From Erodium maritimum (taxonomy: Eukaryota > Streptophyta > Magnoliopsida > Geraniales > Geraniaceae): a stretch of 64,000 nt of DNA. The position numbers were made by a program, and so were the translations under genes. The first letter of the stretch is position 1; each line of letters opens with the position of its first letter. The stretch covers positions 5,890,001 through 5,954,000 of the forward strand of contig OY997589.1 of NCBI GenBank assembly GCA_963921825.1. Direction: 5' to 3'. The notes beneath the pieces were generated by a model, which saw only the letters and a program-made list of their open reading frames with translations, was not told the origin of the DNA and ran no database searches. Shown here piece by piece: positions 8,953 to 20,084 of the stretch.

Positions 8953-11900
8953 ATGGAGCTCCGTTCACGTCGACGCCTCTCCGGCCTCTCAATCGACGGT
9001 ACAACATTCACCCCTCACATCCTCTATTACACATCTCTCTCTCTCTCTATATATATCTATCTATCTATATATATATTGCTTCTCTTTTCTTCTTCAGTTC
9101 GTCGTTGTTGATTTTTTTTGTCGCCGAGAGTTAAATTGTCTGGTGGGTGAATCTGGGCAAGAGTAAAAATCGTGACTTTGATCGATTAATCTACAATTTG
9201 TTTGGAAGCATGAGAAAACCTAAAACGGGTGATGTTTGTTCATTTCTCTAATCGTCGTTCTGTTTTGGTTCTTTTGTAGACAATGAGATTGTTTTGATGA
9301 TTGTTGTCCTGAATATTGATTTCTCTTTTTATTTTTATTAATTAAAAAAACAGGGGATGAGCAAGAACAAGAGCATGGTGATGGATTTGATGTAGCCAAT
9401 GGAAACAGCCAGAGGGCTGAGCCGAATTTGGAGGAAGTTATAGCATTAACTTCTGATTCTGATTCTGATTATTGTTTGGATTTTGATTCCAACATCATCA
9501 ATGAAGGTACTTTACCTTTTTGCTTTATATGTGTAGTAAATTGTTGTTACTGGTTGATGATTATAGTTATGTTACTGCTCTTGTTATATTGGGGAAACTG
9601 ATAAATTGGGTGTGATATGATTGATGGCACTGAGGAGGTGAATAGAGTTGTGTTTGTGAAAGAGGGAAAGGGTGTAGGACATTTAGCTTGAAGCTATTTG
9701 GTTTAACAACTTTTTTTTTTGGAGCAGATGAAATAATGAATCTCGGGCAAGAGTTTGACGGGACAGTAGGTTTGGACTTGAATCTTGACCCCCCGGCTGA
9801 TATGATTGATGATGACGTTGTTTCAACTAAAAGAAGGAAGACCGTGGGAAAGAAGAGACGGGGAGGATCATCCGATGAGGAAGGGGACGATGTGCATCTA
9901 GCTGAAAATGATAAAACCCTGGCGTTTCTTCTGCAGCAAATGGAAGCTGAACATAAATATTGCCGTTCGAAGAAACGGAATTGGAAAGGACAACCAAAGT
10001 TGATGTGGCACTATTGGGAAATAGAGCATGAAAAATTCATTGATGAGAATTTAACAGTGGATACTGATTTAAACCAGCAGAATGAAGTTATAACGGAGAC
10101 TGCTGAAGCTTCATCAGATTTGATTATACCTTTGCTAAGATATCAGAAGGAATGGTTGGCTTGGGCTTTAAAACAGGAAGAATCCTCAACTAGAGGAGGA
10201 ATACTTGCAGATGAGATGGGGATGGGGAAGACCATCCAAGCCATCTCACTTGTCCTAGCTAAACGCCAGATTCCCCATAGTATTTCTGAATCTGATGGAA
10301 GCTCATCGTTAGCAGGTCCATCCACTGCTTTGCCTAGAGTCAAAACCACCCTTGTGATTTGTCCAGTTGTTGCTGTGAGTCAGTGGGTCAGTGAGATTGA
10401 GCGGTTCACATCTAAGGGAAGCACTAAGGTTCTGGTTTATCATGGTGCCAACCGGGGGAAGAATATCAAGAACTTCAAGGACTATGATTTTATCATGACT
10501 ACATACTCCATTGTTGAATCGGAATATAGGAAGTACATGATGCCACCTAAGGTTAAGTGCCAGTATTGTGGGAAAGCATTAAGTAAGGAGAGGATGCATG
10601 TTCATCTAAAATATCACTGTGGGCCAGATGCCGTTAGAACAGATAAGCAGTCGAAGCAAAAGAGGAAAAAGTCAAATGTTGCAACATCTGCTTCGAAGCA
10701 GAAAATAGATTCTGCTATAGATGTAAACAGTGAATCTGAGGATGATGCGGGTGCAAGATCTAAGAAGAATTTAGCAAAACAGCGTGGGCGGAAAATTGGT
10801 GGACAGAGAAAATTAAAAGTGGATGGTGCAGAAAATATTGGAGAATTTGTACAGGGAGAAAAATCATGTTTGCACTCCATCAAGTGGGAGCGCGTTATTT
10901 TGGATGAGGTACGTTTGATTAGAATTTATAGGTCTTTTTTTGTCATGAGCTTGTTACTCTAGTGGAAGACCTAAGCAGTCACGCCATCTCTCTCTATCCA
11001 GCTGCAATATGCAGATCCATACAACCAATATTGTCTTACATGAATCAAATTTATATATTTTTCTTATATTTTCATGATAAAACAATATAAGTATCTGTTC
11101 TTTATTAATCTATAGTTACTCTTTTCTGTTGATTATTTTTTAGCTTCCTTTTCTACACTGACTCTATTTTTATGTTTGTTTTGTCAAACCACATCCATGG
11201 CTTGCTGAAATCTGCACTTTGTTACATATTTCTCTAACGGTAATTCCAAATATTGTAGGCTCATTTTATAAAAGATAAGCGTTGCAACACTGCAAAAGCT
11301 GTTCTTGCTTTACAGTCTTCGTACAAATGGGCCCTGAGTGGTACTCCCCTTCAAAACCGTGTTGGAGAACTCTACTCTCTGGTAAGTATTCTATACTACT
11401 TGAGGAAGTCAATGATAACTGTACATTTTCATTGAAAAACTTAAGTAGATTTCTAACTTTTTGCACAGATCCGTTTCCTGCAAATAGTTCCGTACTCATA
11501 TTACTTGTGTAAAGATTGCAATTGCAAAACACTTGATTACAGGTATGCTAATTTTGTTCTAGCTGCCTCTTTTTCTCTCTGTCTTTGTTGCATATTTCGC
11601 TCTTTATTGATTTGTCTAGTGCATGTTCAAAATGGTTGGTGGATCTAGATTCTTGAATACCTGCATGATTAGCTTCATCTTCCTTCTGCAATAACAATTT
11701 CATTTTAGCTTTCCTGATACATTCAATTGATAGCTCATTTCCACTTACAATTTTCAAATGGTTCTTTTGCATTTATAATTTGTTTTGTTCTATCTTCTAA
11801 TCCATCTGCAGAGACAGAGTGGAACACTGAATTGGGAATTGAAATTACTATCTATATTTTGATTGAGTGAACATTATTTCTCACTTATTGGTCCCTATAA

Positions 11901-14312
11901 ACCAGCAATGTTACGAGGCTTACTAATTATCTCCTTATGCCATTCACAGCCACTCATCAGACTGCAAAAATTGTCCTCATAAGGCCGTTAGACATTTTTG
12001 TTGGTGGAACAAAGTCAGTTCTTTTACCTCTTACACTATTAATTCGTTTGTACTAATCATGCACTGTAACTAAAAGAATTCTGCACTGATTCATTGTATA
12101 ATTCTTGGTCATGACAGTATATCGCTACGCCAATTCAAATACATTCTAGGCATGATGAAGGAACAAGAGCAATGATATTGCTAAAACATAAAATCTTGAA
12201 GAACATATTGCTAAGAAGGACAAAAAAGGGCCGGGCTGCGGATCTTGCACTTCCCCCAAGAATTGTAATGTTTTCTTGCTCAATGGCTGAGATTGCTACT
12301 CTTTTTAAAGTAAAAAAAACTTACAATTCCTCACACCTTTCCTAATAGGTTACGTTGAGGCGGGACAACCTTGATGTTAGAGAAGAAGATTACTATGAAT
12401 CACTATATAATGACAGTCAGGCAGAGTTCAATACGTAAGTATTTCTCTTAGTTAATTTTATGTTGTCTCCCATCATTTCCAACCACATAGTTACAATGAC
12501 TATTATCAAACGGCTAAAACCTGCCTCAAAGTTAATAGGTTGTGTTGTCTGATCCTAGGGTAGTCTCATTGTTTGGCCTGAGGATCTCTTACTATCAGAT
12601 ATTCCGCAGTAAAATTAGTATGGATAACTGATTTATTTTCTTATTTGCAGCTATATTCAAGCAGGAACAGTGACAAATAACTACGCTCACATATTTGACC
12701 TCCTGACTCGCTTGCGACAGGTTGAGCCTTGTCATTGTATCTAGTATTTGTGTGCCTTTACAATTGAGTACCGTCTTTAAGTTATGCTATAGCTGTCAGG
12801 CTCTTTGGGGGGTTTGTATACAAAAGTTAATCCCTATTAATGATAGTATTTCAACTTAAGTGTTTGTTGTCTTGTGAAACTACAGGCTGTTAATCACCCT
12901 TATCTCGTTGTATACTCTAAAACTGCTGCTCTAAGAGGTGACAACATAGGCACCAATGATGCTGTAGAGCAAGTCTGTGGCCTTTGCCATGATCCAGCTG
13001 AAGACCCTGTTGTGAGTTGATCTGTCATGTTACTTTTTTTACCTGTTGGATTCTTTGTATCAAAACTATAATGTTTATTATTTTGTCAACTAATTTCAAG
13101 AGGCTCTGCTTGGCCCAGGTTACCTCTTGCACACATGTCTTTTGTAAGGCTTGTTTGATCGACTTTTCTGCTTCATTGGGACAAGTTGCCTGCCCGTCAT
13201 GTTCAAAGCCACTTACTGTTGACTTCACCACAAATGTGGATGCGGGACAGCTGTCCACCAAAACAACAATCAAAGGATTCAGATCATCAAGTATTCTGAA
13301 TAGAATTAAGCTTGATGATTTCCAAACCAGCACAAAAATTGATGCTTTGGTATGAGATCTCCAAAAATTATTCACACTTTTAGTTCAAGTCCTTGTTGAT
13401 ATTGAGATGGTACATGAATGTCTTGTTGCTGAATGGAGTTTTCATTGGTTGTAGAGGGAAGAGATTAGGTTCATGGTTGAAAGGGACAGGTCTGCAAAAG
13501 CAATTGTTTTCAGCCAGTTCACGTCATTCTTGGATCTGATCAACTACTCTCTTCAGAAGGTAAGCTAAGATTTGCTTTCTTCTTCCAATGTCCTATTTTT
13601 TTGTACTTCAAAGGCTCTAAACAAAATGTGGTGAATCTTGCAGTCTGGCATAAATTGTGTTCAATTAGTTGGAAGCATGACCATGGCAGCTAGAGATATG
13701 GCAATCAAAAGGTTTACTGAGGATGCGGATTGCAAGATCTTCCTCATGAGCTTAAAAGCTGGAGGTGTTGCTCTCAATCTCACAGTTGCATCACATGTAA
13801 GCTTAAAAGCAAGACATTCCTTTCATGAATTTCTTGAGCGTGTGTGTTTTGATGAATTGTTTTCATCTGTTGGATCCTGCTTAGGTTTTCCTGATGGATC
13901 CATGGTGGAATCCAGCTGTGGAGCGGCAAGCACAGGATAGAATCCACCGTATAGGGCAGTACAAGCCGATCAGGTGCCTAATTTTTTGCTCATTGATCGA
14001 GTTCGGCCTTAGCACAAACAATAAAACATTTAGACGGGAAGTGACATTGTTGTTTTTTCTTTTCTAGAATTGTGAGATTTGTGATTGAGAACACAGTTGA
14101 GGAGAGGATCTTGAAGCTGCAAGAGAAGAAGGAACTGGTGTTTGAAGGGTTAGTATAATAATAATTGTATTTGTTTGCTGCTGATTTTGTTATTCCTCGT
14201 CTGCTCTAACACAACTTATTTCATTGATGTCTTTCACAGCACCGTTGGAGGATCTTCTGAAGCTCTGGGGAAATTAACGGTGGAGGATATGAGGTTTCTT
14301 TTTGCTAATTAA
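8953..14312 (+). CDS. RAD16: RAD16-like SNF2 helicase with RING finger
   Basis: Sixteen exons join in frame to 933 residues: 8953-8998, 9354-9506, 9728-10908, 11259-11381, 11469-11542, 11950-12013, 12118-12264, 12349-12434, 12651-12720, 12886-13011, 13119-13349, 13455-13559, 13644-13796, 13885-13973, 14068-14148, 14240-14312. All introns are GT-AG. The N terminus is acidic. The SNF2 ATPase starts near residue 205, with motif I DEMGMGKT at 228-235. A Cys2His2-like insert lies at 344-365. Motif II DEAH (459-462) is split by intron 3. A C3HC4 RING runs from Cys679 to Cys718, and helicase motif [13 protein letters not shown] is at 868-878. This order (ATPase lobe 1, RING, lobe 2) is that of yeast Rad16 and plant RAD16-like proteins, which act in global-genome nucleotide excision repair and ubiquitination in the nucleus. 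The family is secure; the repair role in this plant is inferred. No key residue is missing. Confidence 0.93.
9032..9077. repeat. CT/TA/TATC microsatellite in intron 1 of RAD16-like gene
   Basis: A CT run passes into TA and TATC repeats (CTCTCTCTCTATATATATC, then CTATCTATCTATATATAT). It is intronic and likely to be length-polymorphic. Confidence 0.8.
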
Positions 14313-14470
14313 GCCAGAGATGATGAAGTTCTTTTTTTGTTAGCTTTGAGAGCTTATATTAGTTGGTAATCATCGCCAGAGATGATGAAGTGAAGTTCTA
14401 TTTTGTCAGCCTTTAGCGCTTATAGTAGTTAATTAGTAATCATCAAGTGAAGTTCTATTTTGTTAGCCTT
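14313..14470 (+). repeat. tandem duplication in 3' UTR of RAD16-like gene
   Basis: Directly after the stop codon a unit beginning GCCAGAGATGATGAAG and ending GGTAATCATC or AGTAATCATC occurs twice (14313-14374 and 14375-14444). A third partial copy (AAGTGAAGTTCTATTTTGTT) reaches about 14470. Small insertions distinguish the copies. It is probably transcribed as part of the 3' UTR. Confidence 0.7.
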
Positions 14471-14756
14471 AAAACTTGACTAAGTACGAGGAAATCATCT
14501 GCAAACAGGTATGATAATTTATGTATGTGAATAAATGTAGACTATATATGATATGATATGATATGATAATGGTGATAAATTAATGGATTTGGAAGACGCA
14601 ATTAGCAACCCTGTTGTTTGTCTTTGGCAATGTGCATGAAGTCTTACTTTGACCCAACGGGGTCTGAATAACAGGGTTTTTCTCAAACCTAACCCTGTCA
14701 TGTGATGCTGGTGGTTCATTTGGCTTTGGTCATGTGAGTCGTAGGTGTTTCTTCTC

Positions 14757-16130
14757 TACCCCTCCCCTTCTCCCTTACTCTCTCAGTCCCCCTGTCTTCT
14801 ATCTTAGCCCCCTCAAACCCTAGTGTCCCTTTTACGTAGTTGTCGCTTGAAGTTGTCCGAATCGTTCTCTTCCCTTGTACAGACGTTTAGTCCTTCAGTT
14901 CCCAATCTCGGCCTCCATCATCTCGTTGTTTCTCATACCCCCTAATCGGCTATACCTGTTTTGATCTTGATGTCCGCTTCTTTCTTCTGTCAGTCGAGAT
15001 CTAAGAGAATCAAGTTCAAACTATTCGTCGAAGATCGTTGTTGGTGTTGGCTTAGATGATCTATTTCATAATAGTTGAGCAGTCCGTGGTGGCTGCTATT
15101 TTAGGTTCGGGTGTTCTCGACTTTTTTCGCCTTCTTTTCCTTCGCGAGTCCCCCTTGAATGAGGCGGTAGATCCCTTTTCGTCTTTTTGGTGTCGAAAAC
15201 TGGTCTTGCCCCTCCTTGGTGAGACTATGAGAGCAGTGCGTGGTGGCTGCTATTTTAGGTTTGGGTGTTCTCGACTTTTTTCGCCTTCTTTTCCTTCGCG
15301 AGTACCCTTTGAATGAGGCGGTAGATCCCTTTTCGTCTTTTTGGTGCCGAAAACTGGTCTTGCCCCTCCTTGGTGAGACTATGGGCTCTCATAGTCTTGG
15401 GCTTGGGTTGCACGATGTCCATGTGAACTCAAGTTGGCTCTACTATCCTCAGTGGCTAGCGAGTAGATCGGTTGTCACCGGTTGTATGCTCCTCTGTTCA
15501 TCTCCCGAGCTAGGTGCATCATGGATGGTCGAATATCCATCAGAATCGTGATCCGAAAGAGATAGTTCCTCGTTCGAGGGTGCCTTTCCCTCTCCTTGGG
15601 AGAGAAAATGCGGGCCCTACATGCTCTTCAACCACGAGCTCTTTGTAATGCAGTAGTCGCTAGTTGTCTGGTTTAATACTGGGGTGCCTATGATCACAAG
15701 GAAGTCTTGGATCCGATGGGGGAGGGTTATAGCCTCGTAATTGAAGGATATGACGCCTAGCACCATCGATCCAAGGGACGAGTTGAGGGAGACCACGACT
15801 GTCCGCATCCTCCTTTTAGGTGGCATGCGTTCTAGGATGAACTAGACAAGTGATGATCGATGACGGTACCACACTAGTCATGGGCGAGAGGTTCCATGCA
15901 ACCAGTTGGTGTCACCAGTAGTAGGGTTAGAGGCAGCGCGAGAGCAAGATGGACACGAAGGCCGAAGGGTTTTTCCATGTACCCTATAAGTCGCAAAGAC
16001 TATAATCGGGCACCGAACATAATGACGCATCGAAAAGATTGGTAAGGGAGGGGGAAGGAGGCATCAACATGGTGGAGCACGGAACGGTGGATAGATGACA
16101 GTCAGAGTGATTGATACGAACCCGAGAAGG
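14757..16130. other. GC/CT-rich repeat-derived region
   Basis: The region begins with a C- and T-rich stretch (CCCTCCCCTTCTCCCTTACT), contains a 154-bp tandem duplication and has no intact coding frame. It resembles the block at 24884-26340, which starts with a similar CT-rich stretch and shares a word like ATAATTGAGCAGTATATGGT / ATAGTTGAGCAGTCCGTGGT. I infer that both are copies of one dispersed repeat, perhaps the 5' part of a retroelement. Confidence 0.4.
15077..15384. repeat. 154-bp tandem duplication
   Basis: Two head-to-tail copies of a 154-base unit (15077-15230 and 15231-15384) start with GAGCAGTCCGTGGTGGCTGC and GAGCAGTGCGTGGTGGCTGC and end with CTTGGTGAGACTATG. They differ at only a few positions, so the duplication is fairly recent. 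Confidence 0.85.
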
Positions 16131-16554
16131 AGTGATCGACTTTACATGTCTCAACAATTACAAAATAATAAATCGTTTAGTAGGAATAAAAGGATTGAAC
16201 ATGATATCATGCTCTCTAGGAGTTATGTAGGTAGTATATAAATATGTTATCAAAATAAATTATGCCGACAAGGATTAATGTTTAAAATTTAAAAGACATG
16301 AACATAATAATTATTTAATAGTAATGACAGTGTACACACTGTAAAGGTCAAAATTCTAACATGGTTACCAATTTTGAATCCTTTGTTGAAATTTGGAAAG
16401 GTGAAGCTTAAGCCGACACCACCATAAATATGGTGACTGTTCACATCTAACCCGATTATTCAAAGATCAATCAATATTCAACACCGACCCTCTTTCCCTT
16501 TCTCTTCGATCTCTCCTCCCAATTCTCAGAACTGAACAATCTTCGCCGGAGAAG

Positions 16555-17992
16555 ATGATACAGCTCCTGTATTCAGTGATTCTCGCCGAAATGGCGCTGA
16601 TACTGACCCTCCTCTTCAAAACCCCGTTGAGGAAGCTGGTGATCCTGACCCTCGATCGGGTCAAGCGTGGGAGGGGTCCGGTCGTCGTCAAGACCGTCGC
16701 CGGGACGTTTCTCATGGTGCTCTTCTCCAGCGTCTACAGTATGACCAAGATCCAGAACCGCACCGACGAGGCCGGCGCCGTCAATCCCACCGACCAGGTT
16801 CTCATGGCTAGGCACATGCTCGAAGCCTCTCTCATGGGTAATTGTTGATTTCTCTTCAATTTTTGTTGATTGATTTTGGTCTTTGTTGCTTTGTTTGCTC
16901 AAGTGAGATCAAATTTTGGAATCTGATTTAAGTTCTGGTATCTAGTTTGATATAAATATTTCCCTTTTCCAGCAACTGTGTATGAATTGAGTTCAGATGT
17001 GCAATTTGGGGTGATTTGGTTTGGAGATGGTAATAAACACTAAGAACCCATCATGATGATGGAACATAGGATTATAGGAATATTTCAGTTGAAGCATACT
17101 TAGTTTGGTGCAAGTAATTAACTTTGATTGTGCCTAATTAGTAAATTGCAACATATTTAGTAATTTGTTCCAAGATGTTCATAAGAATTAGTTATTATAT
17201 GGAGGATAGAAACTCATTACCTTCTACCTTAATATGGTCGTTTTTTCTTCTTCTATACATGATGATTAGTCTATTTTAGTCTGTGGGAGATTCATAACAT
17301 AGCACTGAATTTGTTTGGCATTGGACCGTGGTTTTGGATTTAGACTGTATACCCAACTTCCATGGCCTATGGCAAACAATTAAGGTTTGGGATTTTCTTA
17401 ATGTTTAGGTTTTGGTATGGCGTAATTCGTACTTGATTATAATGTTGAGATGCTAGAGATTTGCCTCAAACTCCTACTTGATTATAGTTTTATATTTTAG
17501 CACTTCAATATGCAAGGAATAAGTTTACTTGTTGATTCATCTGATTAAGAAGTTTTGATAACCATTCTTATACATAGAACAAGAGCTTAAAATCGTACTT
17601 CACATGCAGGATTTGTGCTATTCTTATCATTGATGATTGATAGATTGCACCATTACATAAGAGAACTCCGTCAGCTGAGAAAGACCATGGAGGCTGTAAA
17701 GAAGCAAAGCAGAGGTTTTGAGGATGGTAAGAGTGGCAATGCAGAGGAGCTTAAGAATCTTGGGGAAGAGGTAGCTTCATTGAAATCGAAGCTGAAGAAG
17801 ATGGAATCTGAATGTGAGGTGAAAGGAAACGAGGCAAAGAATGCAAAAACTGAAGCAGAGGCTCTAAGAAAGCAATCCGAAGGGCTCCTCCTCGAATATG
17901 ATAGGCTTTTGGAGGACAACCAGAACCTCCGGAGCCAGTTGGAGTCTTTGGACCAAAGCTCGGCACATTCTAATGGCAAGAAGAATATGTAA
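16555..17992 (+). CDS. BAP31-like ER membrane protein
   Basis: Two exons (16555-16837 and 17610-17992, GT-AG intron with phase 1) give 221 residues, close to the usual size of plant B-cell receptor-associated protein 31-like proteins. Hydrophobic segments lie at about 4-21, 43-64 and 88-105, giving the typical three-membrane-span N-terminal half. Residues from about 108 to 212 form a long charged coiled coil (LRKTMEAVKK to LRSQLESLDQ). The protein ends in KKNM, a KKXX-type dilysine ER-retrieval signal. BAP31 proteins sit in the ER membrane and help sort or retain membrane proteins; the plant role is less well known. The start fits a short 5' leader and the first membrane span begins immediately. 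Confidence 0.9.
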
Positions 17993-18190
17993 GGGTTATA
18001 AGTACCTCTCTGTGAGACACTTTTTTTACAGAAAGACATAGGTTATGGTATCCAATTTCGGATTTTGAGACAGGGTTTTGAGTTTGGTTTGTATCGTTGT
18101 GTAAAAGTGAAATAGTTAAGCAACAATGGGCTGGCTTAAGCATATTCTGTTGTATTTGGATAAGGTAAGTCTGTCCTCCATTTTTAGATA

Positions 18191-18560
18191 GAGCTCTTCT
18201 TTTTTTTGACAAAAATCATAAATATAACTCGGGTCTCTGACCCTGAGTTTCAGCATATGTCCCGAAATCCCGCAAGGATTCTGACAAATATGGGTCCGTA
18301 TTGGAGATCACTTCAGTATAGCTGATCTTAAAACCCACAATAAAACAGAAAAACGAACATGTAACCTAAAGAGCTTGCGATGCCAGTTCTTCTGAATCCC
18401 GTAACTGTAGTAGTAGGGCAATTTGGTATTGTTAACTCATTGGCTTGATTCGCTGTGCTGTGTAATTGTGGGGCGGAGGACAGAGCATGCGTCCGGTGCT
18501 CCAGATGTGACCTCACCGATACTTTACGTAGAAGCAGATTGCTCATCATCGGGTCGACCC
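18191..18560 (-). mobile_element. LINE-like 3' tail, copy 1
   Basis: Read on the minus strand the segment ends in ATGATTTTTGTCAAAAAAAAG, the kind of short A-rich tail seen on plant LINEs. Just before it are GGGTCAGAGACCCGAG and TTTCGGGACATATGC. A second copy at 28441-28880 shares the order of words (GGGTCTTTGACCCAG, TCCGGGCATATTC, and a GAACTGGCATCGCAAGCTC / GAATTGGCATCATAGGCTC match). Both are therefore members of one dispersed family with a common minus-strand 3' end. No target duplication was proven. Confidence 0.45.
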
Positions 18561-19560
18561 AAAATGAGCCGCCCAATCTCAAGGTGACCGGCATAGGGTT
18601 TCGAGGATACAGATCCCGGCCTAAAGTCCCTCCTCCCGGATCCCAAATCCAGCGACCCTTCCGAAACGCTTCGGCTGCGGCAGCGTGGTTGATCGGCTTT
18701 GGTTGAACCTGGCCGAAATCTGATTGGAGCCGGTGCACAATCGGCCAGATTGGTGCTTGCACACCGTTGACGATGGCGGCGACGTGGGGAGAGCGGCGGC
18801 GAGGAGAGCTTGTGGGCGCGGGAGGAGCAGGGGCGTGGGGAGAGTGGCGGCTTGAGGAAGGCGGCGACGAAGGAGAGCGTGGTGGCTTCGAAAACAATCC
18901 TAGGGTTCGGAAGAGAAGCGTACATCCTTATGGCATCAATCTAAAGCTTCATCGGAGAAGGGCCATGGAAACCATGACCGCCGTGGCTGCAAAGAAGCTC
19001 GAGGTAGACATCGTTTCTTCGAAGATTGATGTTAGAGAAGAAAATGAGGAGACTTGGGATCGAGCCTTTTCAGATCTCATTGGGAGGGGACATGTTTCCT
19101 TCACAGTGTCCCGTTCTCCAATCTGGAATTCGCTGGAATTGGCAAGGTTGCAGAGCAGACCTCGCCTGTTTTTGGGGGCCAACAAGGGTTCATGTTCGTA
19201 AACTACGACAACGCAGCTCCACCGTCGACTTCCCGCTGGTTGATGCTTCCATTGTCGCCCATAACCGTTGGCCCAATCTCCGTATTTTAGAGCAGGGGGC
19301 TGAGAGGACCCAACACGGAGATCCACAGTGCTCATAACCGGGCTTCCCTTTTCGCCGGAGCCATTGTTGTCCTCTTGATGAAACTAGTGGCCCGTCTAGG
19401 AGGGGATCCAGAGAGTGACCGTGGAGTAGATGGAAGAAGAGGTGGTGGTGATGGAATAACGATGAATGGATGGGACATAGTCCGAAGAGAAGACCGCAGA
19501 CGATGACAACGACAACGACTTATAACTTTAGAGAAGCGAGAGAGAGAGAGAGCATTGATG
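18561..19560. other. GC-rich repeat-derived region next to LINE-like tail
   Basis: This is a GC-rich stretch with overlapping long frames on both strands and no recognisable domain, ending in a GA-dinucleotide run near 19540. It is probably the upstream part of the LINE-like element on the minus strand. I do not support a gene here. Confidence 0.35.
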
Positions 19561-19912
19561 CTATTATCTATATTTATGACTTATTGATAAGACTGTTAAT
19601 GATTTTTGTGACAAGGAATTTATTTTTGTTAACAAATCGATTTTATCATTCTAATTATCAATTTTATATCGGTTAATAAACATAATATACTACTTGAGTA
19701 TTTTTTATATCTCGTAAAAAGACCCAATTATGTTTCCCATCGATTTGAAGTTGGTTAATTCAGCTGTGGGAAAACATCGACTGCTTTACTTCTTTGATAA
19801 GGACACCAACATACAAAAAGAACTGATAATACGAGAATATTTTTTTACAATTATCCTTTTACACTAAAGTCGCATATGCTAGTTTATAAGCAATCTTATT
19901 TTGATATTAGAG

Positions 19913-19917
19913 AGGAC
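19913..19917. repeat. 5-bp target duplication AGGAC, left
   Basis: AGGAC directly precedes the left LTR and is repeated directly after the right LTR at 24824-24828, as expected for integration of a Ty1/copia element. Confidence 0.9.
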
Positions 19918-20084
19918 TGAAAGAAGCGTAATTCCCATTAGGGTTCTTTGTGTATTACTTAGTATAAATAGAATACAATCATAATAGAATACGAGATGCA
20001 TTAGGACTCCTGTACATATGAAAGACTAAGTATTGTGTTATAACTAGGATACAACAATCGAAGAGATAAACATATAATCTAACA
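19918..20084 (-). repeat. 3' LTR of the copia element
   Basis: 167 bases; on the minus strand it starts TGTTAGATTATATG and ends ACGCTTCTTTCA, i.e. TG...CA. The pol stop codon (TGT TAG) lies in its first bases. Confidence 0.93.

Noticed and set aside
18767-19337. Overlapping plus- and minus-strand frames of about 100-145 codons
   Set aside because: They are in a GC-rich repeat-derived region linked to a LINE-like tail, with no recognisable protein family.
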